Below are positions 1 to 8,827 of a DNA stretch of 48,175 bases, piece by piece. Origin of the DNA: Rhizobium sp. ASV20 (lineage in GTDB: Bacteria > Pseudomonadota > Alphaproteobacteria > Rhizobiales > Rhizobiaceae); NCBI RefSeq assembly GCF_016429015.1, contig NZ_JAELTU010000039.1:1-48175 (forward strand). Reading direction: 5' to 3'. Numbering within the stretch: position 1 is the stretch's first letter; each line of letters begins with the position of its first letter. The translations under genes and the position numbers were made by a program. The notes beneath the pieces were generated by a model. The model did no database searches. It saw only the letters and a list, made by a program, of their open reading frames with translations, and had not been told where the DNA came from.

Positions 1-330
1 TTCGACTGCACCGGTAACACCAAGGTCATGCGCCAGGCGCTGGAAGCAAGCCATCGCGGCTGGGGCAAGTCAGTCGTCATCGGCGTTGCCGGCGCTGGCC
101 AGGAGATTTCGACGCGTCCATTCCAGCTGGTGACGGGCCGCTCGTGGATGGGAACTGCCTTCGGCGGCGCCCGCGGCCGCACCGATGTGCCGAAGATCGT
201 CGACTGGTACATGGAGGGCAAAATCCAGATCGATCCGATGATCACCCACACCATGCCGCTCGAAGACATCAACAAGGGCTTCGACCTCATGCATTCCGGA
301 AAAAGCGTCAGAGGCGTCGTGATTTATTAA
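1..330 (+). CDS. frmA: S-(hydroxymethyl)glutathione dehydrogenase (class III alcohol dehydrogenase), C-terminal part
   Basis: This is the last 109 codons of a zinc-dependent class III alcohol dehydrogenase; the 5' part lies outside the window. The family oxidises S-hydroxymethylglutathione, formed from formaldehyde and glutathione, to S-formylglutathione with NAD+ in the cytoplasm. The visible segment holds the family's typical stretches [25 protein letters not shown] and [17 protein letters not shown], and ends in [10 protein letters not shown], which matches the known C-terminus of FrmA/AdhC proteins. The reading frame is open from base 1 and stops with TAA at 328-330. The S-formylglutathione hydrolase gene that often follows frmA is not present downstream. 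The class assignment is firm; the zinc ligands and nucleotide-binding motif cannot be checked here. Confidence 0.94.
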   Translation, partial: FDCTGNTKVMRQALEASHRGWGKSVVIGVAGAGQEISTRPFQLVTGRSWMGTAFGGARGRTDVPKIVDWYMEGKIQIDPMITHTMPLEDINKGFDLMHSGKSVRGVVIY

Positions 331-404
331 GGGCTGACGGCATCGTTGGAAGTTTTTTGTCAGTCCGAGCGACGGATCGGCCGCTCATCATCGTTCAAGA
401 AGAA

Positions 405-429
405 CGCCGGCCTCCTGACGAGGTCGGCG
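405..429. other. Hairpin between frmA and the PsiF-like gene
   Basis: A 10-bp stem (405-414 with 420-429, one G-U pair) closes a 5-base loop. It lies between the frmA stop and the next start. No T-run follows, so it is not a classical terminator; it may stabilise or separate transcripts. Confidence 0.3.
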
Positions 430-468
430 GCTTGAACATGAATGGCCTTAAGGCAAAAGGATATGCCC

Positions 469-840
469 ATGACCCGCAAGCTGCTAAGTGTGACCGCCGC
501 CGCTCTCTTCGCCCTGTCTTCGGCAACCGTGGTCTTCGCGCAAACGACGACCCCTGCGACGACGGCAACACCGGCTCCCGCTGCGACCTCGTCGGCTTCG
601 GCGCCTTCTTCGGCTATGCCGACGAAAGATGAAATCAAGACCGCTCGTCAGGCCTGCCGACAGGATGCAACGGGCCAGGGGCTCAAGGGTCAGGCACGCA
701 AGGACGCCGTCAAGAGCTGTCTTCAGCAGAAATACCCGGTCCTGGCGAAGCGCAAGACCTGTCACGATCAAGGCACCGCAAAGGGCTTGGAGAAGAAGGC
801 GCTGCGCGACTTCGTCAAGCAGTGCGTCGCCGCAAGTTAA
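469..840 (+). CDS. Secreted PsiF-repeat family protein
   Basis: A 123-residue protein with a Sec signal peptide (residues 1 to about 24, ending VFA), a low-complexity Thr/Ala/Pro/Ser linker to about residue 45, and two Cys-containing repeats of the PsiF type: ACRQDATGQGLKGQARKD..SCL and TCHDQGTAKGLEKKALRD..QCV. PsiF (phosphate starvation-inducible) repeats are known in proteobacterial periplasmic proteins; their biochemical role is not established. The paired cysteines in each repeat could form disulfides in the periplasm (inference). An in-frame ATG at 442 would add nine residues, but AAAGG at 456-460 is spaced best for ATG 469; ATG 463 is also possible. No partner gene is apparent. Confidence 0.8.
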   Translation: MTRKLLSVTAAALFALSSATVVFAQTTTPATTATPAPAATSSASAPSSAMPTKDEIKTARQACRQDATGQGLKGQARKDAVKSCLQQKYPVLAKRKTCHDQGTAKGLEKKALRDFVKQCVAAS

Positions 841-986
841 ATCCGCGCAGGATGCGTCTCTCGGATTTTATCCGCGACTGAAAGTGGCCCGTTCGTAGAG
901 AGCGGGTCACCCGATTGTGACTCTGACCCGAAACCATCTGGCCTGCGACCTGCTCTTTTCTCACGGCCGATCGTTCTTATCTGTCT

Positions 987-1922
987 GTGAGGGCAATAGT
1001 TTCGGGACATGATGTGCTTTTCCATCCAGATCATCTTTCATTCGGCATCGTCTTGCCGGCCCAGACGCGGACGCATGCCGACGTTCAATTCGATACTCAG
1101 CTTGGCATTGCCGGCAAGGCGGATGGTCTGGGTTTCGACGCATTGTGGGTGAGGGATGTTCCCCTCAATAGCGAGAGCTATCCAGACCCTGTGGGACATG
1201 CCGATCCATGGGTTTTTCTCGGAGCATTGGCTGCTGTTACATCCCGCATCGGCCTTGCGACCGGCGCGATCGTTTTGCCCTTGCGACACCCTCTGCATAT
1301 CGCAAAAGCCGCGCTCTCGGTCGCATCTCTCTCGAAAGGACGATTTGTTCTAGGGCTTGGGTCGGGCGATAGGCCCAGCGAATACGAAATGTTCGGCAAG
1401 GATATCGAAAGCCGTAAAGTGCTCTTCCAATTGCGGTGGGAGCGTCTTGCCGCGGCATTGCTTCCAAACCAGGCCGTTATCGACGAAAAGGGCGATGTGC
1501 GGGACGAGTTCGTCATAAAACCTGCTCTGCAGCAATCGGCCATACCGATGATCGCCGTCGGCTCATCGGCTCAATCTCTCGAATGGATCGCCCGGCATGC
1601 CGGTGGATGGATGACATACTATCGTCCCTTGCCGATTCAGAGAGATCGGCTGGCACTTTGGCACAACGCGCAATCGAAGACCGCGACGGGGTTTCGCGGG
1701 TTCGGTCAGTCCATGGTCCTGGAATTGCTTGACCAGCCAGAAGCCCCCTATGAAGAGATAAATCTTGGCGGCCGAACGGGCAGGCGAGCATTGATCGAGA
1801 TGGTGTCAGCCATGCGGGATGCAGGCATCCATCACGTCGCGTTCAATCTGATTTCCGACAAGAGACCGCCAGGCGAGGTTATGGAGGAAATTGCCGGAGA
1901 CGTGATCCCGGCCCTGCGATAG
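987..1922 (+). CDS. Luciferase-like flavin-dependent oxidoreductase (BA3436-type)
   Basis: A 311-residue member of the LLM (luciferase-like monooxygenase) superfamily, whose TIM-barrel enzymes use FMNH2 or F420. Family stretches visible include GFDALWVRDVP (about residues 48-58), DPWVFLGALAAVTSRIGLATG, the RHPLHIAKAA segment and GRFVLGLGSGDRPSEYEMFG. These resemble the 'BA3436 family' luciferase-type oxidoreductases. The substrate is unknown and no flavin reductase gene is adjacent. The frame opens with GTG at 987 without a good ribosome-binding site, so the start is uncertain. It is a single gene, convergent with the DUF4118 gene 60 bp downstream. The family is secure, the function is not. 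Confidence 0.85.
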   Translation: MRAIVSGHDVLFHPDHLSFGIVLPAQTRTHADVQFDTQLGIAGKADGLGFDALWVRDVPLNSESYPDPVGHADPWVFLGALAAVTSRIGLATGAIVLPLRHPLHIAKAALSVASLSKGRFVLGLGSGDRPSEYEMFGKDIESRKVLFQLRWERLAAALLPNQAVIDEKGDVRDEFVIKPALQQSAIPMIAVGSSAQSLEWIARHAGGWMTYYRPLPIQRDRLALWHNAQSKTATGFRGFGQSMVLELLDQPEAPYEEINLGGRTGRRALIEMVSAMRDAGIHHVAFNLISDKRPPGEVMEEIAGDVIPALR

Positions 1923-1982
1923 ACGTCTCGTCGGCATATCGCGCCGTTAAGGCTGCGGACCATTCCGTCCATCCACGTGGGC

Positions 1983-2828
1983 TCAGCCTCGTTCTGTCTG
2001 ATCTTCGTGGCGATCGAGCGTTGCGCAAAGCATCAGTGCGATGATCTCGACTGTGGCGTCGGCGTTTTCCGGGCGACGCAGACGATCAAAAGCGATGCCG
2101 ATAACGAGTGATTGATCGGATTTCGTTGGAGCCGGCCAAAAATCGAACCGTGACTGGTCAAAGGGATAAACACCGCCGGACACGAATTCATTCGAGGTAG
2201 CTGCCATTTTTGCCGCTTCCATCTCCAGCTTTGTGAGTTGTGCTTCACCTTCAATCTTGAGTGCGTCGTTGCTGTGAACGAAGACGATCGCGACTGGTGC
2301 GTCAAAAAGCGATGTGAGGACGGATCGGGTCAGGTCCGTCGCTTCGTGCGCAGATCTCAAGGCGGTCATCGCTCGCGCATAGACCTGCATCTTTGCCTGG
2401 TGGAAATGGAGCCGATCGAGCTCGGCGGAATCGTGCCGCTTCGTTGCCGAAATGGTGCTCGTGATACAGCCGATGACGAATAGCAAGGCGATCGCCCATA
2501 TGTTTGATGTATCGGCAACCGCGAGTGAGAAGCGTGGCGCGGTGAAGAAGAAGTTGTAGGCGAGCGCGCCCAGAAGGGCGGAGAGCAATGCGGGGCCGAG
2601 ACCGAAGGCAATGCCGCTGGCGACGACGGGCAGAACGTAGATAAGCGAGAGATTGGGTATCGCTTCGTAGCGATCAAAGCCGGCTGCAATTGCAGTGGCC
2701 ATCGTCGTCATGACAAAGGAGCCCAGATATTGGATGATTGACGGCACGCCGGAAAGGCCGATATCGCGAGTCATGACGCTTGGCACCACGCCAGTTGCAA
2801 TCTCATCAACATGGTTGTTCGTGGACAT
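1983..2828 (-). CDS. Stand-alone DUF4118 (KdpD-like) membrane protein without kinase domain
   Basis: The 281-residue product has a KdpD-type DUF4118 transmembrane block (about residues 30-130, four hydrophobic segments, with GIAFGLGPALLSALLGALAYNFFFTAPRFS). A cytoplasmic segment follows that resembles the GAF-like region of KdpD (about residues 140-275). In KdpD this region leads into HisKA and HATPase_c domains; here the protein stops at Glu-Arg-Gly with neither, so it cannot autophosphorylate as a sensor kinase. It may be a sensory or ion-responsive accessory protein (inference). A good AAAGGAG lies about 9 bases before the ATG. No kdp genes are in the window. Confidence 0.85.
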   Translation of the reverse strand: MSTNNHVDEIATGVVPSVMTRDIGLSGVPSIIQYLGSFVMTTMATAIAAGFDRYEAIPNLSLIYVLPVVASGIAFGLGPALLSALLGALAYNFFFTAPRFSLAVADTSNIWAIALLFVIGCITSTISATKRHDSAELDRLHFHQAKMQVYARAMTALRSAHEATDLTRSVLTSLFDAPVAIVFVHSNDALKIEGEAQLTKLEMEAAKMAATSNEFVSGGVYPFDQSRFDFWPAPTKSDQSLVIGIAFDRLRRPENADATVEIIALMLCATLDRHEDQTERG

Positions 2829-3119
2829 GGCCGATTTCTCCTTTCCACTGAAGGTGGATCATCGGATATTTGAATTCCATGTCGAATATCAGTTAGTTTT
2901 ATAAATCCGGCATAAACGCGCGGGGGCCGTGAATGCCAGCATCCGCGTCATGTCTGTAGATTTGCTCGCGCAGCCCAAAGAATCAATGGTGTATCAGGTC
3001 TTGAATAATTGAATGATTACATTGTGATATAGGCGTTATCTAAAAATTTTTTCTCGGTTCTGGGCGCCAGCCGACCGTTTCTGACAACAAGTCGCAGGAG
3101 ATGCTGGGAAAGGCCAAGC
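2829..3119. other. Intergenic region upstream of the DUF4118 gene
   Basis: This 291-bp AT-richer gap contains the ribosome-binding site and presumably the promoter of the leftward DUF4118 gene, and the 3' flank of the GMC oxidoreductase operon. I see no credible open frame and no clear terminator hairpin. Confidence 0.4.
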
Positions 3120-4727
3120 CTACTGCCATGCGCGACGAGGAGCCTGGTTTCCGGCGAGGATGAAGTCCGCGCAGCGCTCGGCGATCATGATGGTGGGCGC
3201 ATTGGTGTTGCCGCTGACGAGTGTCGGCATGATTGACGCGTCCGCGATCCTCAAGCGCGGGACGCCGACGACGCGCAATTGATGATCGACCACCGCCATC
3301 GCATCGCGGCCCATCTTGCAGGTGCCCGAGGGATGGTAGACGGTCTTGGCGATGGAACGGGCATGGCTGACGATAGCTTCGTCGGTCTGCGCGCCGTCGC
3401 CTGGGGCAAGTTCGCGGAAGCCGAGCTTTTTCATCGCGGGGGCTGCGAGGATTTTTCTGCCGAGCTTGATGCCGCGTACCAGCGTGTCGACATCGGCTTC
3501 CTTCGTCAGATTATTGCCGACGAAGATGATTGGATCATCGGCATTCCGGCTTCTAAGCGATATCTTGCCGCGAGCCTCCGGCCGCAGGATGCACGGATTG
3601 ATGGATACCCCGTGCCCGTCCATCTGGCCGCGCGATGCATCGCCGACAAGGGCTGGCGTGACGTGAAACTGAATATCTGGCCGACCGCAGCCCGAAGTGT
3701 CGATGAAGCCGCCGCTTTCGACCACGTTGGAAGCAAGCAGGCCCGACCGGTTCAGGACGTATTGCAAACCGTTGATGGCGGCGCGGAAGCCCTTGTCCTG
3801 TCCCTTCAGCGAAATTGGCCGGTCGGTGACGCCGTAAACCGATGCGGTGATATGGTCCTGGAAATTTTCGCCGACACCGGGCAGATCGCGCAATACAGGA
3901 ATGCCGTGCGACGACAGGTGTTCCGCCGGGCCGATACCGGAAAGCATCAGGAGTTTGGGCGTTGCCAATGCGCCTGCGCACAGAATGACTTCTTCCTTGG
4001 CTTTGGCAGTATGCTCGATGCCGTCGGCCGTTCTATAAACGATGCCCGAGGCCGCGCCGTTTTCCATGAGGATGTTCTGGACGGCACTCTCCGTGCTGAT
4101 GGTCAGCAGCGGGGAGCTCCTCACGGCTTTGAGGTAGGTCGCCGCCGTCGAGCCGCGACGCGCCTGGAACGTCGTCGTCTGATAGAAGCCGATACCTTCC
4201 TGCGATGCGCCGTTGAAGTCATGGGAGAAGGGCAGGCCGACCTCCTGGGCTGCCCGCACGAAAGCGGAGCTGATCGGATGGCGAAACCTCGGTTCGGACA
4301 CCTTCAGCGGCCCACCTGTGCCATGATAGTCTCCCGCCAGCGTCTCGTTGTCCTCGCAGCGCCGGAACACCGGCAGCACCTCGTCAAATCCCCAGCCGTC
4401 GCAGCCAAGGTCGCGCCAGCTATCGTAGTCCTGGGCCTGGCCGCGAATGTAGATCATCGCGTTGACCGAGGAGCCGCCGCCGAGCGTGCGACCCTGTGGA
4501 ACCACCAGCACACGGCCGTTTGCGCCGGGCTCGGGTTCGGTCTCGTACATCCAGGTCCGCTTCGTGCCGAGCACGCGCACGAAGGTCGCTGGTATGTGGA
4601 TGAACGGCGTGTTGTCGCGTGGCCCTGCTTCCAGCAGCAGCACGCTCTTACCGGCCGAGACCAATCTGTTTGCAACGACGCAGCCTGCCGATCCCCCGCC
4701 GGCAACAATGTAATCGAAGACCTTCAT
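3120..4727 (-). CDS. GMC family FAD-dependent alcohol oxidoreductase (choline dehydrogenase-like)
   Basis: A full-length 535-residue glucose-methanol-choline oxidoreductase that oxidises a primary alcohol to an aldehyde using FAD. The dinucleotide-binding motif AGGGSAGC is at residues 9-16. GMC signatures include PQGRTLGGGSSVNAM near residue 80 and CAGALATPKLLMLSGIG. The catalytic pair is visible as His465 (VYHPSGTCKMG) and Asn509 (SGNTNAP). The family includes choline, alkanol and polyethylene glycol dehydrogenases, so the substrate cannot be fixed. It is the last gene of the leftward CoA-catabolic operon, 71 bp after the aldehyde dehydrogenase; alcohol to aldehyde to acid would follow naturally. 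A GGAGGAG lies upstream of the ATG. Confidence 0.92.
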   Translation of the reverse strand: MKVFDYIVAGGGSAGCVVANRLVSAGKSVLLLEAGPRDNTPFIHIPATFVRVLGTKRTWMYETEPEPGANGRVLVVPQGRTLGGGSSVNAMIYIRGQAQDYDSWRDLGCDGWGFDEVLPVFRRCEDNETLAGDYHGTGGPLKVSEPRFRHPISSAFVRAAQEVGLPFSHDFNGASQEGIGFYQTTTFQARRGSTAATYLKAVRSSPLLTISTESAVQNILMENGAASGIVYRTADGIEHTAKAKEEVILCAGALATPKLLMLSGIGPAEHLSSHGIPVLRDLPGVGENFQDHITASVYGVTDRPISLKGQDKGFRAAINGLQYVLNRSGLLASNVVESGGFIDTSGCGRPDIQFHVTPALVGDASRGQMDGHGVSINPCILRPEARGKISLRSRNADDPIIFVGNNLTKEADVDTLVRGIKLGRKILAAPAMKKLGFRELAPGDGAQTDEAIVSHARSIAKTVYHPSGTCKMGRDAMAVVDHQLRVVGVPRLRIADASIMPTLVSGNTNAPTIMIAERCADFILAGNQAPRRAWQ

Positions 4728-4763
4728 TCGCAGTCAGCTCCTCCGACGCGCCTAACAAGAGAC

Positions 4764-4782
4764 TGCGCCGTTTGCCGGCGCA
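4764..4782 (-). other. Hairpin between aldehyde dehydrogenase and GMC genes
   Basis: A perfect 7-bp stem (4764-4770 with 4776-4782) and 5-base loop lie in the 71-bp gap between these co-directional genes. There is no T-run, so a role in mRNA stability or partial termination is more likely than full termination. Confidence 0.35.
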
Positions 4783-4798
4783 GGATTAACGCGGCGCC

Positions 4799-6229
4799 TC
4801 AGGCGCCGACGTGGCTGACGAATTTCACGGTCTGGTAGGCATCGAGACTTTCCGCTCCGCCTTCGCTGCCGTATCCGCTTTCCTTGATACCGCCGAACGG
4901 CGTTTCCGCCGCAGCAATGCCGAAGTGGTTGATCGAGACCATGCCGGTTTCGAGTTCGGCAGCAAACCGGTCGGCCGTCGCAAGTGAACGGGTGAACGCG
5001 AAGGCCGCGAGACCGAACGGCAGGCGGTTGCTGCGTTCGATCGCCTCGTCGATGGATCCGACGCGCACCAAGGCGGCAACCGGACCGAACGGCTCGTCGT
5101 TCATGATGCGCGCGGTTTCCGGCACATCGGACAGGACGGTGGGCTCGAAGAAGAATCCCGCATTGCCAATGCGCCGTCCGCCGCATTCCAGTTTTGCGCC
5201 GGCTTCGACCGCATCCTCGACGAAGCTTTCCATGGCATCGAGGCGACGCGGATTGGCAAGTGGCCCCATCTGGGTGCCTTCAGCAAGGCCATCGCCTACT
5301 TTCAGTGCTTTAGCGCCGGCAATGAAACCGTCCTTGAAGCTGTCATAGACGGAATCCTGGATGTAGAAGCGCGTCGGCGAGGCGCAGACCTGGCCGGCAT
5401 TTCGATATTTGAGCATGACGCCGAGTTTAATCGCCGCGGCCACATCAGCGTCTGCCGCAACGATGTAGGGTGCGTGACCGCCGAGCTCCATCGTCGAGCG
5501 TTTCATATGCGAAGCCGCCTGTGCTGCGAGCGATTTGCCGACTGGAACCGAGCCGGTAAAGGTGATCTTGCGGATTATCGGCGAGGCGATCAGATAATCG
5601 GACACTTCGGCGGGGACACCGAAAACGATGTTGATGACGCCATCCGGTACGCCGGCCTCCTGAAAGGCCTTCGCCAGCTCGATACAGGCCGAAGGGGTCT
5701 CTTCCGGCGGTTTGGCGATGATCGAGCATCCGGCGGCGAGCGCAGCCGAGATCTTGCGCACAAGCTGATTGATCGGGAAGTTCCAGGGCGAGAAGGCGGC
5801 CACAGGCCCGACCGGCTCCTTGATCACCATCTGGCGTGCGCCGGGAATGCGGGCCGGGATGACGCGACCATAGGAGCGACGCCCCTCTTCAGCATGCCAT
5901 TCGATATGTTCGGGGGCGGCATTGGCCTCGCCGCGCGCCTCCGCCAACGGCTTGCCCTGTTCCCGCACCATATGCTGGGCGATCGTCTCGGCACGCTCAC
6001 GCACCAGGCCGGCGGCACGAAGCATGATGCGGCAGCGCTCGAGCGCGGTCATCTTCCGCCATATCTCGAAGCCCTTCTGCGCTGCGGCGAGCGCGTCATC
6101 GAGATCTCTGCGTTCGCAGATTGAAAGCTCTGCGATGATCTGCCCGGTTGCGGGGTTCTTGACCGCTGCGGTTCGGCTTCCAGAGCCGGCACGCCAAGTG
6201 CCGTCGATCAATAGCGGTTTATCCAGCAT
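4799..6229 (-). CDS. NAD(P)-dependent aldehyde dehydrogenase, succinate-semialdehyde dehydrogenase type
   Basis: A 476-residue ALDH closest in style to GabD-type succinate-semialdehyde dehydrogenases, which oxidise an aldehyde to the acid. Catalytic features are all visible: Asn150 (SPWNFP), Lys173 (IAKP), FTGS near 225, the general base Glu248 (MELGG) and nucleophile Cys282 (AGQVCAS). The frame extends upstream to 6391, but ATG 6229 is preceded by GAGGAAA and gives the normal family N-terminus; the extension would run 170 bp into the neighbouring gene. The start overlaps the end of the nitronate-monooxygenase gene by 11 bp, indicating translational coupling. In context it could oxidise the aldehyde made by the GMC enzyme or by the divergent operon's aminotransferase. 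Confidence 0.9.
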   Translation of the reverse strand: MLDKPLLIDGTWRAGSGSRTAAVKNPATGQIIAELSICERRDLDDALAAAQKGFEIWRKMTALERCRIMLRAAGLVRERAETIAQHMVREQGKPLAEARGEANAAPEHIEWHAEEGRRSYGRVIPARIPGARQMVIKEPVGPVAAFSPWNFPINQLVRKISAALAAGCSIIAKPPEETPSACIELAKAFQEAGVPDGVINIVFGVPAEVSDYLIASPIIRKITFTGSVPVGKSLAAQAASHMKRSTMELGGHAPYIVAADADVAAAIKLGVMLKYRNAGQVCASPTRFYIQDSVYDSFKDGFIAGAKALKVGDGLAEGTQMGPLANPRRLDAMESFVEDAVEAGAKLECGGRRIGNAGFFFEPTVLSDVPETARIMNDEPFGPVAALVRVGSIDEAIERSNRLPFGLAAFAFTRSLATADRFAAELETGMVSINHFGIAAAETPFGGIKESGYGSEGGAESLDAYQTVKFVSHVGA

Positions 6230-7217
6230 GGCTGATTTTCCTCGGATTGCTTTCAGGAATGGGGGTGGGCAGGGCGCCCAGGACTTGGGCATATTCCGCT
6301 GCGATGCGGCCGACGATCTCGGCGGCCGGCAGAATTTCAGAAACAAGGCCGGTACTTTGGCCGGCTTCGACCTTTCCGGCGGTAACGTCACCGTCGAAGG
6401 CTGCGGCCTTCAGCGAACTGGCGACGAACAACGCCTTGCGCCGATCATCGGAAAGACCTTCCGCTTCCGCCTTGGCCATCTCCTCGGCAAAGCGATTGCG
6501 AACGACCCGGATGACGCCAAAGCCTCGCCCGACCACCATCGTGTCCGCGACGCCCGCCTTGACCAGCAGATCCTGATAGGCGGGATGGAGGCGTGCCTCG
6601 TTAGACATCATGAAGCGGGAACCGAATTGAGCGGCGCCGGCCCCGAGAGAAAGTGCGGCAGCAAGACCATGGCCGTCGGCAAAGCCACCGCTCAATATCA
6701 GCGGCATGTCCGGCACGGCTTTTGCGATCGCGCGGCCGAGGACAAGGGTCGAGACAAGTTCCGGCGGCGGATGACCGCCTGCCTCGCCACCGACGGCGAT
6801 CAGTCCGTCGACGCCGGCGTCGGCGGCTTTGCGGGCATGCACTTCGCCGGATACGACGTGCAGGCAGATGGTTCCGGCGGCCTTGAAGCGGTCGACATAC
6901 TTCTTCGGACCGCCCTGCGAGGCGATCAGGACCGGAATGCGCTTTTCGATCAGCATGTCCATGATCGCCTCGGCACCATCGCGATAAAGCGGCAGGTTGA
7001 CAGCGAATGGCTTGTCTGTCCCGGCCTTGATCTCGTCGATCGCCTCTTCGAGATGATGCGGGAACATCGGGCCAGCTGCGAGCACCCCGAGGCCACCGGC
7101 ATTGGAGACGGCGAGCGGCAGCGCGGAGTTCGAGGATACCCAGGACATGCCCGCCTGTATGATCGGCAGGTCGATACCCAGCAATTTGGTGACACTGGTT
7201 TCGATGCGCATAATCAT
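6219..7217 (-). CDS. Nitronate monooxygenase / 2-nitropropane dioxygenase-like FMN protein
   Basis: A 332-residue FMN TIM-barrel protein of the nitronate monooxygenase family. Visible features are IDLPIIQAGMSWVSSN at the N-terminus, the NAGGLGVLAAG turn, the GGEAGGHPPP segment with the family histidine (His149), and the FMN-phosphate region LSGGFADGHGLAAALSLGAGAAQFGSRF. True members oxidise alkyl nitronates such as propionate-3-nitronate. Related paralogues include enoyl-reductase-like proteins of unclear substrate, so in this CoA-ester operon a role on a carbonyl or enoyl compound is also possible. ATGA overlap with the acyl-CoA ligase gene upstream (7214-7217). ATG 7211 is an alternative start. 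Confidence 0.87.
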   Translation of the reverse strand: MIMRIETSVTKLLGIDLPIIQAGMSWVSSNSALPLAVSNAGGLGVLAAGPMFPHHLEEAIDEIKAGTDKPFAVNLPLYRDGAEAIMDMLIEKRIPVLIASQGGPKKYVDRFKAAGTICLHVVSGEVHARKAADAGVDGLIAVGGEAGGHPPPELVSTLVLGRAIAKAVPDMPLILSGGFADGHGLAAALSLGAGAAQFGSRFMMSNEARLHPAYQDLLVKAGVADTMVVGRGFGVIRVVRNRFAEEMAKAEAEGLSDDRRKALFVASSLKAAAFDGDVTAGKVEAGQSTGLVSEILPAAEIVGRIAAEYAQVLGALPTPIPESNPRKISHAG

Positions 7218-8827
7218 ATCTCGAGGCCCGCGAGCTTGCGCGCATGGGCGGCAAGCTGCTTCTTCTGAATTTTTGAACTGGCCGTCATGCCGATGGACTC
7301 GAAATCCGGAACGATCCAGACGTGCCGAGGGACCTTGAATCCGGCCATTTCCCGCTTCGACCAGTCGATGATTTCAGCCGGAGTCGCCGCGCAGCCTTCG
7401 TTCAGGATGATGAAGGCGGCCGTAACCTCGACAAGCCGTTTGTCGGGTATGCCGACGACAGCTGCCTGACGGACGAGCCTGTTCTGGTGCAGTACGTTTT
7501 CGACATCGGCGGGTGACACGTTCTCGCCGCCGACGCGGACGATATCCTTGACACGGCCAAGGAATTTCAAGCGGCCGGCGGCATCGAGTTCGCCAAGATC
7601 GCCCGTCGAAAGCCAGCCCTCGCCATCGATTGCTGCTGCGGTTTCCTCCGGCTTGTCGAAATAACCCTTCATCACATTCCAGCCGCGGACCTGGATTTCT
7701 CCGGCTTCGCCAGTGCCTCCAATGCGGCCATCGTCAAGGCGGATGCGCACGTCGATACCTGTCTGCACACGCATGGCGGCGCTGACGCGAATTTCTTCCG
7801 GTTCCCACCAGCAGGATTGCGAAACGTTGGGTGACGCTTCCGACAGGCCATAGCCGACGACGCACTCGCGGGCACCGAGTTCATCGATGACACGACGAAC
7901 GATGGTCGGCGAGGCGGCGAGCCACGCGCCGCGAAGACCGAGGCGGCGTTGCGGCAGATCGGGATGCGAGAGCAGCATCAACGCCATCGTGTCGTTGCCC
8001 GAGAAATGCGTGCAGCGCTCTTCTTCCATCAGGCGCAGCGCCTCTCCGGGCTCGAAGCGCTCCATGCTGACGAGTGTGACGGCGTGCTGAAGGCAGGAGA
8101 GGATCGAAAGCGTGGTGCCGGCAACGTGGAAGAAGGGCCGGGCGCTGTGAAACCGGTCGCCGGGGCGCAAGCCCATCCGCATGCCGGACAAGTAGCCGTT
8201 CGGCAGCATGTTGCGATGTCTGAGCAAGACACCTTTGGGGAAGGATGTGGTGCCGGATGTATATTGGATCAGCAGGACGTCGTCTGGCTCGTCGCAGGGC
8301 GCGATCGGTTCCGACTTTTCCGCGCAGAGGCCCTGCCAGCTGGCTGCTGCGACAGGCACGTCCTCGCCGAGCACCAGGATCCTCTTCAGATCGGGGAAGG
8401 CATCATGAGGCAGGCTGCTATCTATGCTCGGGCAGATCTCCCGGAGCATTCCAATGAAGTCGATCTTCAGAAAGCGATCGCATGTGATGAACATGCTCAC
8501 CCGCGATTGCCTCAACACGTAAGCCATCTCTGCGGCGACGAAGCGGGTATTGATCGGTACGGTGACGGCTCCGAGCGAGCCGAGCGCCAGAAATATGACG
8601 ACCCAGTCGGTTGAATTGCCAAGGCACAGGCCGACGTGGTCGCCTTTACGAACACCTGCGCCTGCGAGCGCCGAGCGGGCATCGTCAACCTTGCCGGCGA
8701 GTTCGCGAAAGGTCAGTCTGCCGCCGGCAGCAACGATCGCTTCGACGTCGGGCGCAATGTTTGATGCGCGCCGCAAAGCCGACGAGACTGTGAGCGGGCA
8801 AATTTCCGCAAGATCAGAAATGCTCAT
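7214..8827 (-). CDS. Acyl-CoA synthetase (AMP-forming, ANL superfamily)
   Basis: A 537-residue acid-CoA ligase that activates a carboxylic acid with ATP to the acyl-adenylate and then the CoA thioester. The motifs are clear: phosphate-binding YTSGTTSFPKG, GYGLSEASP (adenine region), STGDLGELDAAGRLKFLGRVKDI (hinge Asp and Arg region), GGENVSPADVE and the C-terminal catalytic lysine region SSKIQKKQ. It resembles fatty-acid, crotonobetaine or cyclohexanecarboxylate ligases rather than acetyl-CoA synthetase. Four-base ATGA overlaps on both sides show tight co-translation. It supplies the CoA ester that the hydratases and lyase of the operon would process. Confidence 0.92.
   Translation of the reverse strand: MSISDLAEICPLTVSSALRRASNIAPDVEAIVAAGGRLTFRELAGKVDDARSALAGAGVRKGDHVGLCLGNSTDWVVIFLALGSLGAVTVPINTRFVAAEMAYVLRQSRVSMFITCDRFLKIDFIGMLREICPSIDSSLPHDAFPDLKRILVLGEDVPVAAASWQGLCAEKSEPIAPCDEPDDVLLIQYTSGTTSFPKGVLLRHRNMLPNGYLSGMRMGLRPGDRFHSARPFFHVAGTTLSILSCLQHAVTLVSMERFEPGEALRLMEEERCTHFSGNDTMALMLLSHPDLPQRRLGLRGAWLAASPTIVRRVIDELGARECVVGYGLSEASPNVSQSCWWEPEEIRVSAAMRVQTGIDVRIRLDDGRIGGTGEAGEIQVRGWNVMKGYFDKPEETAAAIDGEGWLSTGDLGELDAAGRLKFLGRVKDIVRVGGENVSPADVENVLHQNRLVRQAAVVGIPDKRLVEVTAAFIILNEGCAATPAEIIDWSKREMAGFKVPRHVWIVPDFESIGMTASSKIQKKQLAAHARKLAGLEI

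Noticed and set aside
3279..4838. Long plus-strand frame of 519 codons opposite the GMC oxidoreductase gene
   Set aside because: It is antisense to a complete enzyme gene with all motifs; long open antisense frames are common in GC-rich DNA. The translation has no family motif.
6230..6391. N-terminal extension of the aldehyde dehydrogenase
   Set aside because: It runs into the upstream gene, lacks family likeness, and ATG 6229 has a good ribosome-binding site.
5922..7268. Plus-strand 448-codon frame opposite aldehyde dehydrogenase and nitronate-monooxygenase genes
   Set aside because: It spans two real genes on the other strand and shows no recognisable domain.
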